Positions 54,377-63,998 of a stretch of DNA of 64,000 bases are shown one piece after another; positions within the stretch are counted from its first letter, which is position 1; each line of letters begins with the position of its first letter. This DNA is from Branchipolynoe longqiensis (taxonomy: Eukaryota; Annelida; Polychaeta; Phyllodocida; Polynoidae): the NCBI GenBank assembly GCA_030323885.1, contig CM059197.1, forward strand, positions 34,551,884 through 34,615,883, given 5' to 3'. The notes under the pieces were generated by a model that saw only the letters and a list, made by a program, of their open reading frames with translations, did not search any database and was not told the DNA's origin. The translations under genes were made by a program, and so were the position numbers.

Positions 54377-54385
54377 TTTATTAGC

Positions 54386-54764
54386 CCAAAAAGAATTATC
54401 TGTGTCTGGTTTTGAATTATGTGATGTCAGGCCAATCATTGCTATCCAATGGAACTGCCTTTTTTAACCGAGTAGGGTTAATCAAGTTGGAACCCCCCCA
54501 CCCCCCTCTGCTCGCCCGCCCCCCGTTGGTTGCTGATGGAGCCTATTTAATCGGAAAATCAGATTACGACTTTGGAACATCAAGTTGGCAGGGTTTGTTT
54601 TATTCTACTCCCCCCCCCCCCCGTCCGGCCCCTGAAGTTCATCTGAAATTTGGGGCTCAGGTAATTTGTTGTTGCTTACAAATCCTGAAGCGTATTTAAA
54701 ATTGGCTCAAGTTTGAAAGCAATGGTACCTGTTTTCATGGAATGTGTCTTGTCATCGGAGAAAC
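54386..54764. other. Non-coding stretch with pyrimidine runs
   Basis: C-rich tracts at 54490-54530 and a C14 run near 54611-54624. No feature recognised. Confidence 0.4.
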
Positions 54765-54765
54765 A

Positions 54766-55110
54766 AAGTAAAGTAAAGCTTGTTTTATTTAATGACGCCT
54801 CTAGAGAACATTGATTTCTGTATCACCAGCTATTGGACCTGAAACATATGGTCATTCTGACATATTTCTTTGGAGGAAACCTGCTGCTGCCACATAGGCT
54901 ATTCTTTCCGATACGCAGCAAGGGGTCTTTTATATGCACTTTCCCACAGACAGGACAGCACATACCACAGCCTTTGATGAACCAGTAGTGGACCACTGGT
55001 TGGAACGAAAAATAACCCAAACTGTAAATGGGTCCTCTGAGCAGGATCGATAGGATGACCGACACCTTCACAGGTGGACCCTCTACTGTCTGAGCTACGT
55101 CCCGCTCCCC
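54766..55110 (-). mobile_element. SINE-D, full length, second copy
   Basis: About 85% similar by eye to 40703-41030, beginning AAGTAAAGCTTGTTTTATTT and ending at GTCCCGCTCCCC. Confidence 0.85.
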
Positions 55111-55147
55111 TCATAGAAACAATCAAATGAGATGAGTGTTCGTGCAT

Positions 55148-55372
55148 TGAAAAGTCTTATCGCTAACTAGCTTGGAGCTTGGCATTAATAGGATAGAGCA
55201 AGGGTTGCTTAGCTCAATAGCAGGATAATGTGACTGAGGGGAATATTGAGTCATCGTGCTAGTGGCCTTGTCTCCCAGTGGGGCAGCACTATAAAGTTGT
55301 CACGAGTGTGCACTGTCACAAATTAGTATTCATCCTGATATGACCTGGATGTTGTTGAGACGCAACACCCAA
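55148..55372 (+). mobile_element. SINE-B core and tail 1, head missing
   Basis: From TCTTATCGCTAACTAGC to GATGTTGTTGAGACGCAAC. Confidence 0.8.
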
Positions 55373-55375
55373 AGA

Positions 55376-55880
55376 AATAAACTTTATTATGAATGGCTAA
55401 CCTTAGAGATACTCGAAGCGCAACATGGAAAGTTTGCTGTGCATATTAAAAGGCTGTATTTTCTTGAAGATTGAAGATTTATACTGCCCATCATGGATAA
55501 GTGTGAATAGACTTGTTTTCAACATTAGACAGTTTGTCGATAGAAAGCCCGAGCCTACACTTTTACCGACCCGAGGGATTTTTAACTTCCCACACCACAT
55601 AGACATGGTATGAGAGCAACCGGCCTTTGATGACACTGTAAGTTATACACAGGGGTGAATCCAAATTGCCAGAGGTGAGGGGGGATGGGGAATCAAACCA
55701 CCGACCTTCAGATTAGGCATCCGACCTAGACAAAAGTCAGACACTCTAACCACTCTGACACAGAGAAACCACAGATGCTTGAGCAGTAATAGGTTCTATT
55801 AAATCCACTTTGTATATTATACCATTCTATGCAATGACACATGTTTAATAAGTGCACCAGTGTCCAAGGTGGATGTGTAA
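55376..55880. mobile_element. TTAA element fragment containing a SINE-A
   Basis: The parts before (AATGGCTAACCTTAGAGATAC) and after (GCAGTAATAGGTTCTATTAA, AATAAGTGCACCAGTG) belong to the TTAA family. SINE-A occupies the middle, as in 12413-12855. Confidence 0.6.
55450..55770 (-). mobile_element. SINE-A, full length with its own tail
   Basis: TTCTTGAAGATTGAAGATTT (tail with a 10-bp duplication) to CTCTGACACAGAGAAACC (head). Confidence 0.85.
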
Positions 55881-56498
55881 GATCAAAAAGAAGTAAGAAT
55901 TTTTGTTTAGAAAATTACAGGCTTTTCATCCGGTTTATACACCAACAATTATACATAAACCATCTCAAATTTAAATCAATTAAAAACCATCTAACATTTA
56001 GCTCAATTTCTTAATGAATCAGTAGGCCATTTTATAATAATGTATATCAAATTTAGACTAACATGTGAAGATGGGGGTGGGGGGGGGGAATGAGGGGAGC
56101 AAATAGATGTTGCAATAAAATACGATGACATTTTGCGTCAGAAATGTCATTGTTGATTGTAAATGTGACAGCGAGAAGGTGTTTAAAAATGGAGACCCCG
56201 GGGGCATACTCTGGAGTTAAAAATAAGAAGATACCACGCGTTACTGAAGAAGCAGCTAGTTTGTCTGGTGTTTTGTGGCTCGGGCAGTCTGTGTTATTGG
56301 GGGTGAAGTATGAGAAGCTGAGCTTAGCACACAGAACAAACAAGAACAGTAACACATGTAACACGCGCATGTCAAAAGTAAAGACAGTTCGAAGTTGTTT
56401 TATAATTGTGCAGTTATTTGTGTTCGAGTGAGTGATTGCGCTGTGTGTAGTACTTACTAGTAGATGAAACCTACACAGTGGTGGTGTGGTGTGTGTGT
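55881..56498. other. Non-coding stretch
   Basis: A GGGGTGGGGGGGGG run near 56075; open frames over 56053-56532 lack motifs I recognise. No feature supported. Confidence 0.4.
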
Positions 56499-56502
56499 GT
56501 AA

Positions 56503-56682
56503 TACCCCAGTCACACTAGAGGTTACGAGCACTTTGCGAGCACCTTAGACCAAAGAACCCACACTCACCAGTGATGCCCAGACATTGGCAACCATTGTTT
56601 TGGTAGCAAGGACATCACAAGTCAGTGTGGGTTCTTTGGCCTAAGGTGTCCACAAAGTGGTCGCAAGCTTTAGTTTGACCTA
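56503..56682. mobile_element. Inverted-repeat element H2, copy 3, right end decayed
   Basis: The left end TACCCCAGTCACACTAGAGG is preceded by TAA (56500-56502). The right end (GTGGTCGCAAGCTTTAGTTT) has lost the terminal GACTGGGG block. The centre matches copy 2 (AACCCACACTCACCAGTGA against AACCCACAGTCACCAGTGA). Confidence 0.75.
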
Positions 56683-57944
56683 GAAGACTCACTCAGAGAA
56701 ATAAACCAAAGAGATCTACTAACACAACACGGCCCCAACCAATGCTGGGAAATGTTATATGATGCAATAGAAAAAGCTGCAAACCAGCACTGTCCCTTGG
56801 TGGAACTTAAGCTAAGAGCGAATACTGCAGGGTATATCAACCACCAACTAATTGAGCTGCAAAAAGTTTGGGATTATTTCCGACAGAAATTTGAGTGGAC
56901 CAAAGATCCTGGAGATGAGTTCATAGCGAGGTGTATGACTAATAGAACAAGAAATGAGGTGAGAAATGCAAAGGCTAGATACTGTCAAGACCAGCTACAC
57001 AAACATAGACACAATGCTAGGAAACGCTGCCATGAACTGAACCAAAGCAATAATCAGCAACCTTACTAATGAAGAAGTAGGGAACACAATACATGACAAT
57101 CAACAACCAGAAAAAATCAATAACTAGTTTGTTGACATTGGAAAAAAGTTATCAAGTAAATTTGACAAGACAACTGACCAAACACAAATTGTCCAGACAA
57201 CCTTAAATAACGAAAACTATGACCTCCAGGAAACAACACAAGATGAAGTACTAGACAAAGTAAATAAAATATCACCACACAAATCATCCGGCATGAAAGA
57301 TATTAGTGCTTCCCTGATAAAAACAGCAATATTAGCACTAATAGTAGAATTCACACACCCATATAATATAATAATCAATACAGGCATCTTCCCTGAAGAC
57401 TGCAAACTGGCCACAGTCACCCCAATTTCCAAAATCAAAAAACCAAAATACTGCAGTGAGCTACAACCAATATCAATCCTCTCAATACTGGGTAAAATCA
57501 TAGAACAAATAATACATGACCAAATAAAAGCATTTCTAGAAACCACCAAGTACCTAGCATACCAACAAAATGGGTTCAGGAAGAACAAATCGACAACAGG
57601 GGCACTAGCATCCCTAATGGATGAACTACTGTCTAACATGGATAACAAAGAGCTGACGATTGCTGTCTTCCTTGATTTCAAGAAGGCATTCGACACAATT
57701 GACCATAAAATACTATGCATAAAGTAGAAAGAGCAGGCTTTGGTATTAAAACTTGTAGTAACTTCCTCAATAGCTATCTGAACAACAGAAAGCAACGTAC
57801 AAAGTTAAACAATATTGAGTACTCCACTCGCAGAGTAAAAACTGGAGTAGCATGTGTAAAAGTCCAGAGTGCATGTAAAACGGCTGGAAGAGCAGTGCTC
57901 CAGCTCTGATGCTATACTTGCTCTGATGAATAAACACTTGTGAA
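56683..57944 (+). pseudogene. Non-LTR retrotransposon: EN-RT linker and RT N-terminal half (LINE d-like, copy 2)
   Basis: 56752-57069 reads as the helical linker before RT (EKAANQHCPLVELKLRANT, VRNAKARYCQDQLHKHR). RT follows in another frame: KVNKISPHKSSGMKDISASL, PISILSILGKIIEQIIHDQ, QQNGFRKNKSTTGALASLMD and the first catalytic aspartate in FLDFKKAFDTIDHK (57670-57712). A stop at 57725 and a frameshift precede LNSYLNNRKQRTK. The sequence then jumps from KTGVACVK to a 3' tail, skipping the YADD block. The part missing here is what survives at 36975-38025. Confidence 0.85.
57881..57944 (+). repeat. Hairpin-plus-AATAAAC 3'-end module attached to RT sequence
   Basis: CGGCTGGAAGAGCAGTGCTC, CAGCTCTGATG, CTGATGAATAAACACTTG, followed by an A8 run and AAATAAAG. 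This is the only copy joined to recognisable RT, which suggests the module is a LINE 3' end. Confidence 0.7.
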
Positions 57945-57959
57945 AAAAAAGGAAATAAA

Positions 57960-58070
57960 GTACACAACCTGCATAGTCATAGCGGGTCTGTTGTGAAAAT
58001 ACGCAATCTGCACAGTCGTAGTGGGTCCGTTGTGTAAATAAGCAACCTACACAGTCGTGGTGTGTCTGCT
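57960..58070. repeat. 40-bp tandem repeat, three units
   Basis: Units begin GCATAGTCATAGCGGGTC, GCACAGTCGTAGTGGGTC and ACACAGTCGTGGTGTGTC. Confidence 0.8.
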
Positions 58071-58074
58071 ATTC

Positions 58075-59835
58075 CTGTGGTGGTGATAGTGACAGTTGGT
58101 GTCTGTGTTCTGTATGTAGGTGAGGGCGCAAGCACTCCCTGTGGTGGTTCTAGTAGTGACAGTCGGTGTGTGTGTTCTGTGTGTAGGTGAGGACACAAGC
58201 ACTTCCTGTGACAGTTCTAGTAGTGACAGTCGGTGTGTGTGTTCTGTGTGTAGGTGAGGACACAAGCACTTCCTGTGACGGTTCTAGTAGTGACAGTCAG
58301 TGTGTGTGTTCTGTGTGTAGGTGAGGACACAAGCACTTCCTGTGACGGTTCTAGTAGTGACAGTCAGTGTGTGTGTTCTGTGTGTATGTGAGGACACAAG
58401 CACTTCCTGTGACGGTTCTAGTAGTGACAGTCAGTGTGTGTGTTCTGTGTGTAAGTGAGGACACAAGTCACTTTCCTAGTGGACAAGTTCCTAGTCTAGT
58501 GACAGTCAGGTGTCTATGTGTGTGTTCTGTGTGCTGTAGAGTGAGGACACAAGCACTTCCTGTGACGGTTCTAGTAGTGACAGTCAGTGTGTGATGTTCT
58601 TGTGTAGTCACATGTGGGTCGAGGACACAAGCACTTCCTGTGACGGTTCTAGTAGTGACAGTCAGTGTGTGTGTTCTGTGTGTACATGAGGACACAAGTA
58701 CTTCCTGTGACCGTTATAGTAGTGACAGTCAGCATGTGTGTTCTGTATGTACGTGAGGACACAAGCACTTCTTGTGATGGTTCTAGTAGTGCATCATGTG
58801 TGTGTTTTAGTGTGTCAGGACACAAGCACTTCCTGTGACGGTTCTAGTAGTGACAGTCAGTGTGTGTGTTCTGTGTGTATGTGAGGACACAAGAACTTCC
58901 TGTGACGGTTCTACTAGTGACAGTCAGTGTGTGCGTTCTGTGTGCAAGTGAGGACACAAGCACTTCCTGTGACGGTTCTAGTAGTGACAGTCAGTGTATG
59001 TCTTCTGTGTGTGGTGAGGACACAAGCACTTCCTGTGATGGTTCTAGTAGTGACAGTCAGTGTGTGTGTTCTGTGTGTCCGTCAGGACACAAGCACTTCC
59101 TGTGATGGTTCTAGTACTGACAGTCAGCATGTGTGTGTTATGTGTGTAAGTGATGACACAAGAACTTCCTGTGACGGTTCTACTAGTGACAGTCAGTGTG
59201 TGTGTTCTGTGTGCAAGTGAGGACACAAGAACTTCCTGTGACGGTTCTAGTACTGACAGTCAGTGTGTGTGTTCTGTGTGCAAGTGAGGACACAAGCACT
59301 TCCTGTGATGGTTCTAGTAGTGACAGTCAGTGTATGTCTTCTGTGTGTGGTGAGAACACAAGCACTTCCTGTGACGGTTCTAGGAGTGACAGTCAGTGTG
59401 TGTGGTCTGTGTGTCTGTGATGACACAAGAACTTCCTGTGATGGTTCTACTAGTGACAGTCAGTGTGTGTGTTCTGTGTGCAAGTGAGGACACAAGAACT
59501 TCCTGTGACGGTTCTACTAGTGACAGTCAGTGTGTGTGTTCTGTGTGCAAGTGAGGACACACGCACTTCCTGTGATGGTTCTAGTAGTGACAGTCAGTGT
59601 ATGTCTTCTGTGTGTGGTGAGGACACAAGCACTTCCTGTGACGGTTCTAGTACTGACAGTCAGCATGTGTGTGTTCTGTGTGTAAGTGATGACACAAGCA
59701 CTTCCTGTGATGGTTCTACTAGTGACAGTCAGTGTGTGTGTTCTCTGTACAAGTGAGGACACAAGCACTTCCTGTGACGGTTCTAGTAGTGACAGTCAGT
59801 GTGTGTGTTCTGTGTGTAAGTGAGGACACAAGCGC
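58075..59835. repeat. 67-bp minisatellite, about 26 units
   Basis: The unit begins GTGAGGACACAAGCACTTCC, then TGTGACGGTTCTAGTAGTGA, then CAGTCAGTGTGTGTGTTCTG. Variant positions are CAC/AAC in the first block and CTAGTAGT/CTACTAGT in the second. A higher-order pattern of alternating variants is visible from 58900 to 59760. Units near 58470-58620 are disrupted by small insertions. Sixty-seven is not divisible by three, so frames shift unit by unit. Confidence 0.95.
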
Positions 59836-60090
59836 TTACATTGTTTACACTTCTCCCGCATCCCAGGCCACCCTCCCTGGTTGTCAGGGAGCTGCTCCTC
59901 AGCTGGTCCGGAGCTGCTCGGCAATAAGCACCAATCCAGCCGGCACTGCCTCGGTCCGGCCCGGCTTACTACCAACGCCTCCTGTGCATGTAGGGGCAGG
60001 TCGACTAAGTAACCAATATGTCACTTCCAAGATGTGAAGTATGATACCCAACTCAGCCTCATCTGGGAGATTAGCATTGGATGGGGGTGA
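59836..60090. other. Non-coding spacer between arrays
   Basis: GC-balanced, no feature recognised. Confidence 0.4.
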
Positions 60091-60094
60091 AGCA

Positions 60095-60385
60095 CACTGT
60101 AACACAATGCAGCAGAATGCAGCACATTGCTGAACACTTCATCGCAATGCAGTGCAATGCAATACAGCACCATGCATCATAGTGCAGCACAATGCAACAC
60201 AATGCACCGCAATGCACCACGATGCAGCACAATGCACCACATTGCTGAAGACTACATCGCAATATGCAGCGCAATAGAGCAATATGCAGGACAATGCAGC
60301 ACCAACAAGCATAATGCAGCACAATGCAGCAATGCAGTGCAATACAGCACCATGCAGCACAGTGCAGCACAATGTACCACAATGC
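60095..60385. repeat. AATGCAGCAC 10-bp array
   Basis: About 28 imperfect units. GAAGACTACATCGCAATATG and GAACACTTCATCGCAATGC show an internal duplication of about 120 bp. Confidence 0.9.
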
Positions 60386-60690
60386 ACAACCTACTCCCTA
60401 CCTCCTACCTCCTACCATCTACGCCACACCTCAAACTGTAACACCTACCCATACCCCTACCCCTACCACATTCACCCTATTGCCTACCCGCAAACCCTAC
60501 TCCCTACCCCTACCCTATACATCAACCCCGTAATCCTAGCAAATACCCCCTAGCTCTACCCCTAACACCTACCTCTACCCCTTACCACATACACCCTACC
60601 GCCTACCCCTAAGTCCTAGCTTTTAGCCCCTAGGCCCTACCCATATCGCTACCCCTACCTATACTCCACCCACACCCCTACCCTTGAGAG
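60386..60690. repeat. Degenerate CCCTAC-rich array
   Basis: Irregular CCCTAC, CCCTACC and CCTACTCC words. It differs from the animal telomere hexamer CCCTAA and has no perfect run, so I do not call it an interstitial telomere. Confidence 0.8.
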
Positions 60691-60834
60691 TGTGTTCGCA
60701 CAATTTAAAAGTTTATTAATGACACACATTATGGGAATCATGATATGATAGCCTACATCCGGTGAGTGTTCACGTTAAAGTGCCGAAGTGGACGTGACGG
60801 ATTGGCCATTAGTATAATGACGGCATGGCGAGGG

Positions 60835-62015
60835 TTGGGGTCTGAGGGGGAGGGGGAAGGAGGAGAGGAGAGGGAGGGGGGAAAGGATCAGAAGGGAGCG
60901 AGAAGAGAGAGAGGGGGAGGACCGAAGGGGAGAGGTCAGGATCAGAGGGAGAGAGGAGGAAGGAGGAGAGAATAGAGTAGGAAGGAGAAGGGAAGAGAGG
61001 GGGGAGAGGAGAGAGAGGGAGGAGAGGAGAGAGGGGAAAGGAGGAGAGGGGAGAGGGGGAGGGGAGGAGAGGGGGAAAGGAGGATATGAGAGAGGGGAGG
61101 AGAGGAGAGACGGGGAGGAGAGGAGAGGGGGAGGAGAGAAGGGGAGGGAGGAGAGAGGTGAAAGAGGGAAAGGAGGATATGAGAGACGGGGGAGAGGAGA
61201 GAGGGGCAGGAGAGGAGAGAGGGGGAGGAAAGGAGAGAGGGTGATGAGAGGAGAGAGGGAGAGGAGAGGAGAGAAGGGGAGGAGAGGAGAGAGGGCGATG
61301 GGAGGAGAGAGGGCGAGGAGAGGAGAGAGGGGCAGGAAAGGAGAGAGGGGAGGAGAGGAGAGAAGGGTGGGAGAGGAGAGAGGGGGAGGAGGAGGAGGTG
61401 TGAGGAGGAGAGGAGGATATGAGAGAAGGGGGAGAGGAGAGAGGGGGAGGAGAGGAGAGAGGGGGAGGAAGGAGAGAGGGTGATGAGAGGAGAGAGGGAG
61501 AGGAGAGGAGAGAAGGGGGGGAGAGGAGAGAGGGCGGGGGGAGGAGAGAGGGCGAGGAGAGGAGAGAGGGGCAGGAGAGGAGAGAGGGGAGGAGAGGAGA
61601 GAAGGGTGGGAGAGGAGAGAGGGGGAGGAGGAGGAGGTGTGAGGAGGAGAGGAGAGAGGGGGAGAGGAGAGAGGGAAAGGAGAGGAGAGAAGGGGAGGAG
61701 AGAAGAGAGCGGGAGGAGAGGAGAGAAGGGAGAGGAGGATGAGATGTGAGGAGGAGACTAGACTGGGGAGGACAAAAGAGGAGGACAGATTGAGACACGA
61801 GGAGGAGAGGAGGAGAGGGGAGAGTAGGAGAGGGGTGGGCACTTGTCGGGATGAGGAGGAAAGGAGAGGGGAGTTGTGGGGGAGAGGCGGAGAGGGAATG
61901 TGTGGGGTAGGGAGAGGATGTGTGTGGGGGGGAAGGAGAGGGGAGTTGTGGGGGCAGAGGAGGAGAGGAGAGGGGAGTTGTGGGGGAGAGGAGGAGAGGG
62001 GATGTGTGGGTGAGA
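60835..62015. repeat. 1.2-kb purine tract (GGAGAGGAGAGAGGGG-like)
   Basis: Almost uninterrupted G/A on the plus strand with internal duplications of about 235 bp (compare 61240-61420 with 61480-61655, both containing GGTGATGAGAGGAGAGAG-type starts). The long minus-strand open frames are Ser/Pro/Leu reiterations caused by the lack of purine-rich stop codons on that strand. Confidence 0.95.
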
Positions 62016-62196
62016 GGACCGAACAGGTAAGTGGTGGCGGTAGAATGTTGCCAGTGCCTGTCACCAGCACTGAGTGGTGGCCAGAGCGCTGGTCACTAAT
62101 GTGTGACGTATTGGCCTAATTGTTGTGGTGTATGGCGACCGGCCAACTGCAGCCATTTCTCAAATAGTCCTGTGCTAACAGCGTCCTTGATTGGAC

Positions 62197-62800
62197 CCGA
62201 CGGAGTGGCTGAATCGGTCAGAGCGCTGGCTTCCCGTGTGGATTGTTGGTGTTTGTTGTTGTTTTACGTCCTAGCAACATCTAAGGTCATATCAGGACGT
62301 GTACCGACTTGTGACAGTGCACACTCATGGCGACGTCATAGTGCTGCCCCACTGAAAGACCAGGCCGCCAGCACCATGACCTAATATCCCACTCAGTCAC
62401 ATTATCCTGACACTGAGCTAACCAGTCCTTGTCGTATCCTAATAATGCCGAGCGCCAGGGTAGGAAGCGACAAGTATACATTTTTAAGTCATTGGTTTGA
62501 CTCGACCAGGATTCGAACCCAGGGAAGTTCTGGGGATTGAAAACCCCCCCAAGTCAAACCAATAACTTGCTAGATTGATACTTGTCATTAGTTAGGCTGG
62601 CACTTGGCAATGCTAAGATAGGGAGGGCAATGACTGGTTTGCTCAGTATCAGGATAATGTGACTGAGTGGGATATCGGGTCCTGGTCCCAGCAACCTGAT
62701 CCTCCAGTGGTGCAGCACTATGAAAAGCATCATGACACAGATCGGTGGCCATCATGACATGATCCAAGGTATTTCTATGATGTAAATCCCCAACAAAACA
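62197..62800 (+). mobile_element. SINE-B with tail 1, split by another SINE-B
   Basis: The head (GACGGAGTGGCTGAATCGGT) occupies 62197-62246 and the copy resumes at about 62545 with AAGTCAAACCAATAACTTGC, running through tail 1 to GATGTAAATCCCCAACAAAA. Confidence 0.8.
62247..62524 (-). mobile_element. SINE-B nested in the opposite orientation
   Basis: Tail 1 from TTGTTGTTTTACGTCCTAGC to the B-box inverse GGATTCGAACCC. The outer half of its tRNA-like head is missing. Confidence 0.85.
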
Positions 62801-63054
62801 TCACCGCACATGCTGTTTGTGCCTACAGTTGGATACTGACTACTACAGACACCAGATTAAATTTGTGTTTGGTTTTAATTTGATTCCACAGGCTCTCACA
62901 TTGGTGTGAAGGCATATTGCAAATATGGGTGCCACAGCTTCCGCTGGTCCCACAGGAAGGGCTGAAGCTGGGAAACCAACATGTAGATGAGTTAGAATAC
63001 AAGAAGGACTGAAAGCTTCTGATTAATTATACTTGTATACTTATACATCAAGTG

Positions 63055-63365
63055 AGTAGGAGGTGAGGAAGGTCGCGGGAGATCAGGAGTTTGGTTCCTG
63101 GTCAAGTCGAACCATTGAGTTATAAAAATGTATGCTTGTCGCTTCCTAGCCAGGTGCTCGGCATTAATAGGATAGGGCAAGGGCTGGTTAGCTCAGTGTC
63201 AGGATAATGTGACTGAGTGAGATATTGGGTCATGGTGCCGGTGGCCTGATTTCCCAGTTGGGCTGCAGTATAAAGTCACCATGAGTGTGCACTGTCACAA
63301 GTCGGTACCCGTCCTGATATGACCTTAGATGTTGCCAGGATGTAAAACTCCAACAACCAACCGAC
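63055..63365 (+). mobile_element. SINE-B with tail 1, head degraded
   Basis: B-box-like GTTTGGTTCCTGGTCAAG, core at 63125-63190, tail 1 to GATGTAAAACTCCAACAAC. Confidence 0.85.
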
Positions 63366-63778
63366 CAACTACCATGGTTACAGACTGGGGTTGCTGACCC
63401 AGATTCAACACTCTTGCCCGCTGGGCCTCTCGAATCGCGCCTAAGACAACACTTCTCATGGATTGGCTATAAATCAGAGTGGATTTTATTTGTATTCTGG
63501 CTTTGTTTGGGCATCTACTTCCCTATTGCATCGATCGGTTGTCATGAGATATATTTGGAGTTTTAGCGGTTAGACTTGTTGATGAATCTGTTGTTGTCTA
63601 TTGCGCATGTGCAATACGGGTCTGCAAATATTATTTCAGTCCAACGCTTGAGATTGTTTGATCTGTTCTTATGTTAGTACTGTTTGTATGCAATATTAGT
63701 CTCCTAATATTCCGTAACAAAACTAGATATGATTGAAGTTGTTATAATGTGATTGACTGTTGTGCTTATGCAATATTA
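63366..63778. other. Non-coding stretch
   Basis: No feature recognised. Confidence 0.4.
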
Positions 63779-63998
63779 CCAGACGGGATAGCTGAAAGAG
63801 TTAGAGCGTCTGCCTCCCGAGTTGGTATATCATGGGATCATGGGTTTTAATCCTCGTCGAGTCAAACCAATGACTTAAAAATTGATTCTTGTCAATTTCT
63901 AGCCAGGTGCTCAGCATTATTAGGATAGGGCAAGGAGCAGTGGAATGAGGAAGACCAATCGTCCACGATTGAAATTTCCCCTGCTTAAACAAATAATG
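63779..63998 (+). mobile_element. SINE-B with tail 2, plus orientation, full length
   Basis: Head ACGGGATAGCTGAAAGAGTT, degraded B box GGGTTTTAATCCTCG, core to AGGATAGGGCAAGGAGC, then tail 2 ending TTTCCCCTGCTTAAACAA near the window edge. Confidence 0.9.

Larger units (their letters stand above)
48650..54385 (+). mobile_element. DIRS-1-type tyrosine-recombinase retroelement, nearly complete (element 2)
   Basis: Order: gag, linker, RT-RNase H, tyrosine recombinase, then a 490-bp AT-rich 3' region with AATAAA at 54371-54376. There is no aspartic protease or DDE integrase, as expected for tyrosine-recombinase retroelements. The coding frames carry one nonsense codon and about three frameshifts, so this copy is dead but fairly young. 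Inverted or split terminal repeats, which define DIRS against Ngaro/PAT types, were not found by eye. Confidence 0.85.

Noticed and set aside
56053..56532. 159-codon minus-strand frame as a secreted protein
   Set aside because: It has a hydrophobic stretch but no start context, family resemblance or flanking gene structure, and it runs into the H2 element.
58367..59756. Cys/Val-rich short frames that look like a repeated secreted peptide
   Set aside because: They are successive frames of the 67-bp minisatellite and shift at every unit.
60386..60690. Interstitial telomere repeat
   Set aside because: The dominant word is CCCTAC, not CCCTAA, and there is no regular run.
60775..62070. 431- and 329-codon Ser/Pro/Leu-rich open frames on the minus strand
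   Set aside because: They are translations of a polypurine tract, whose complementary strand rarely forms stop codons.
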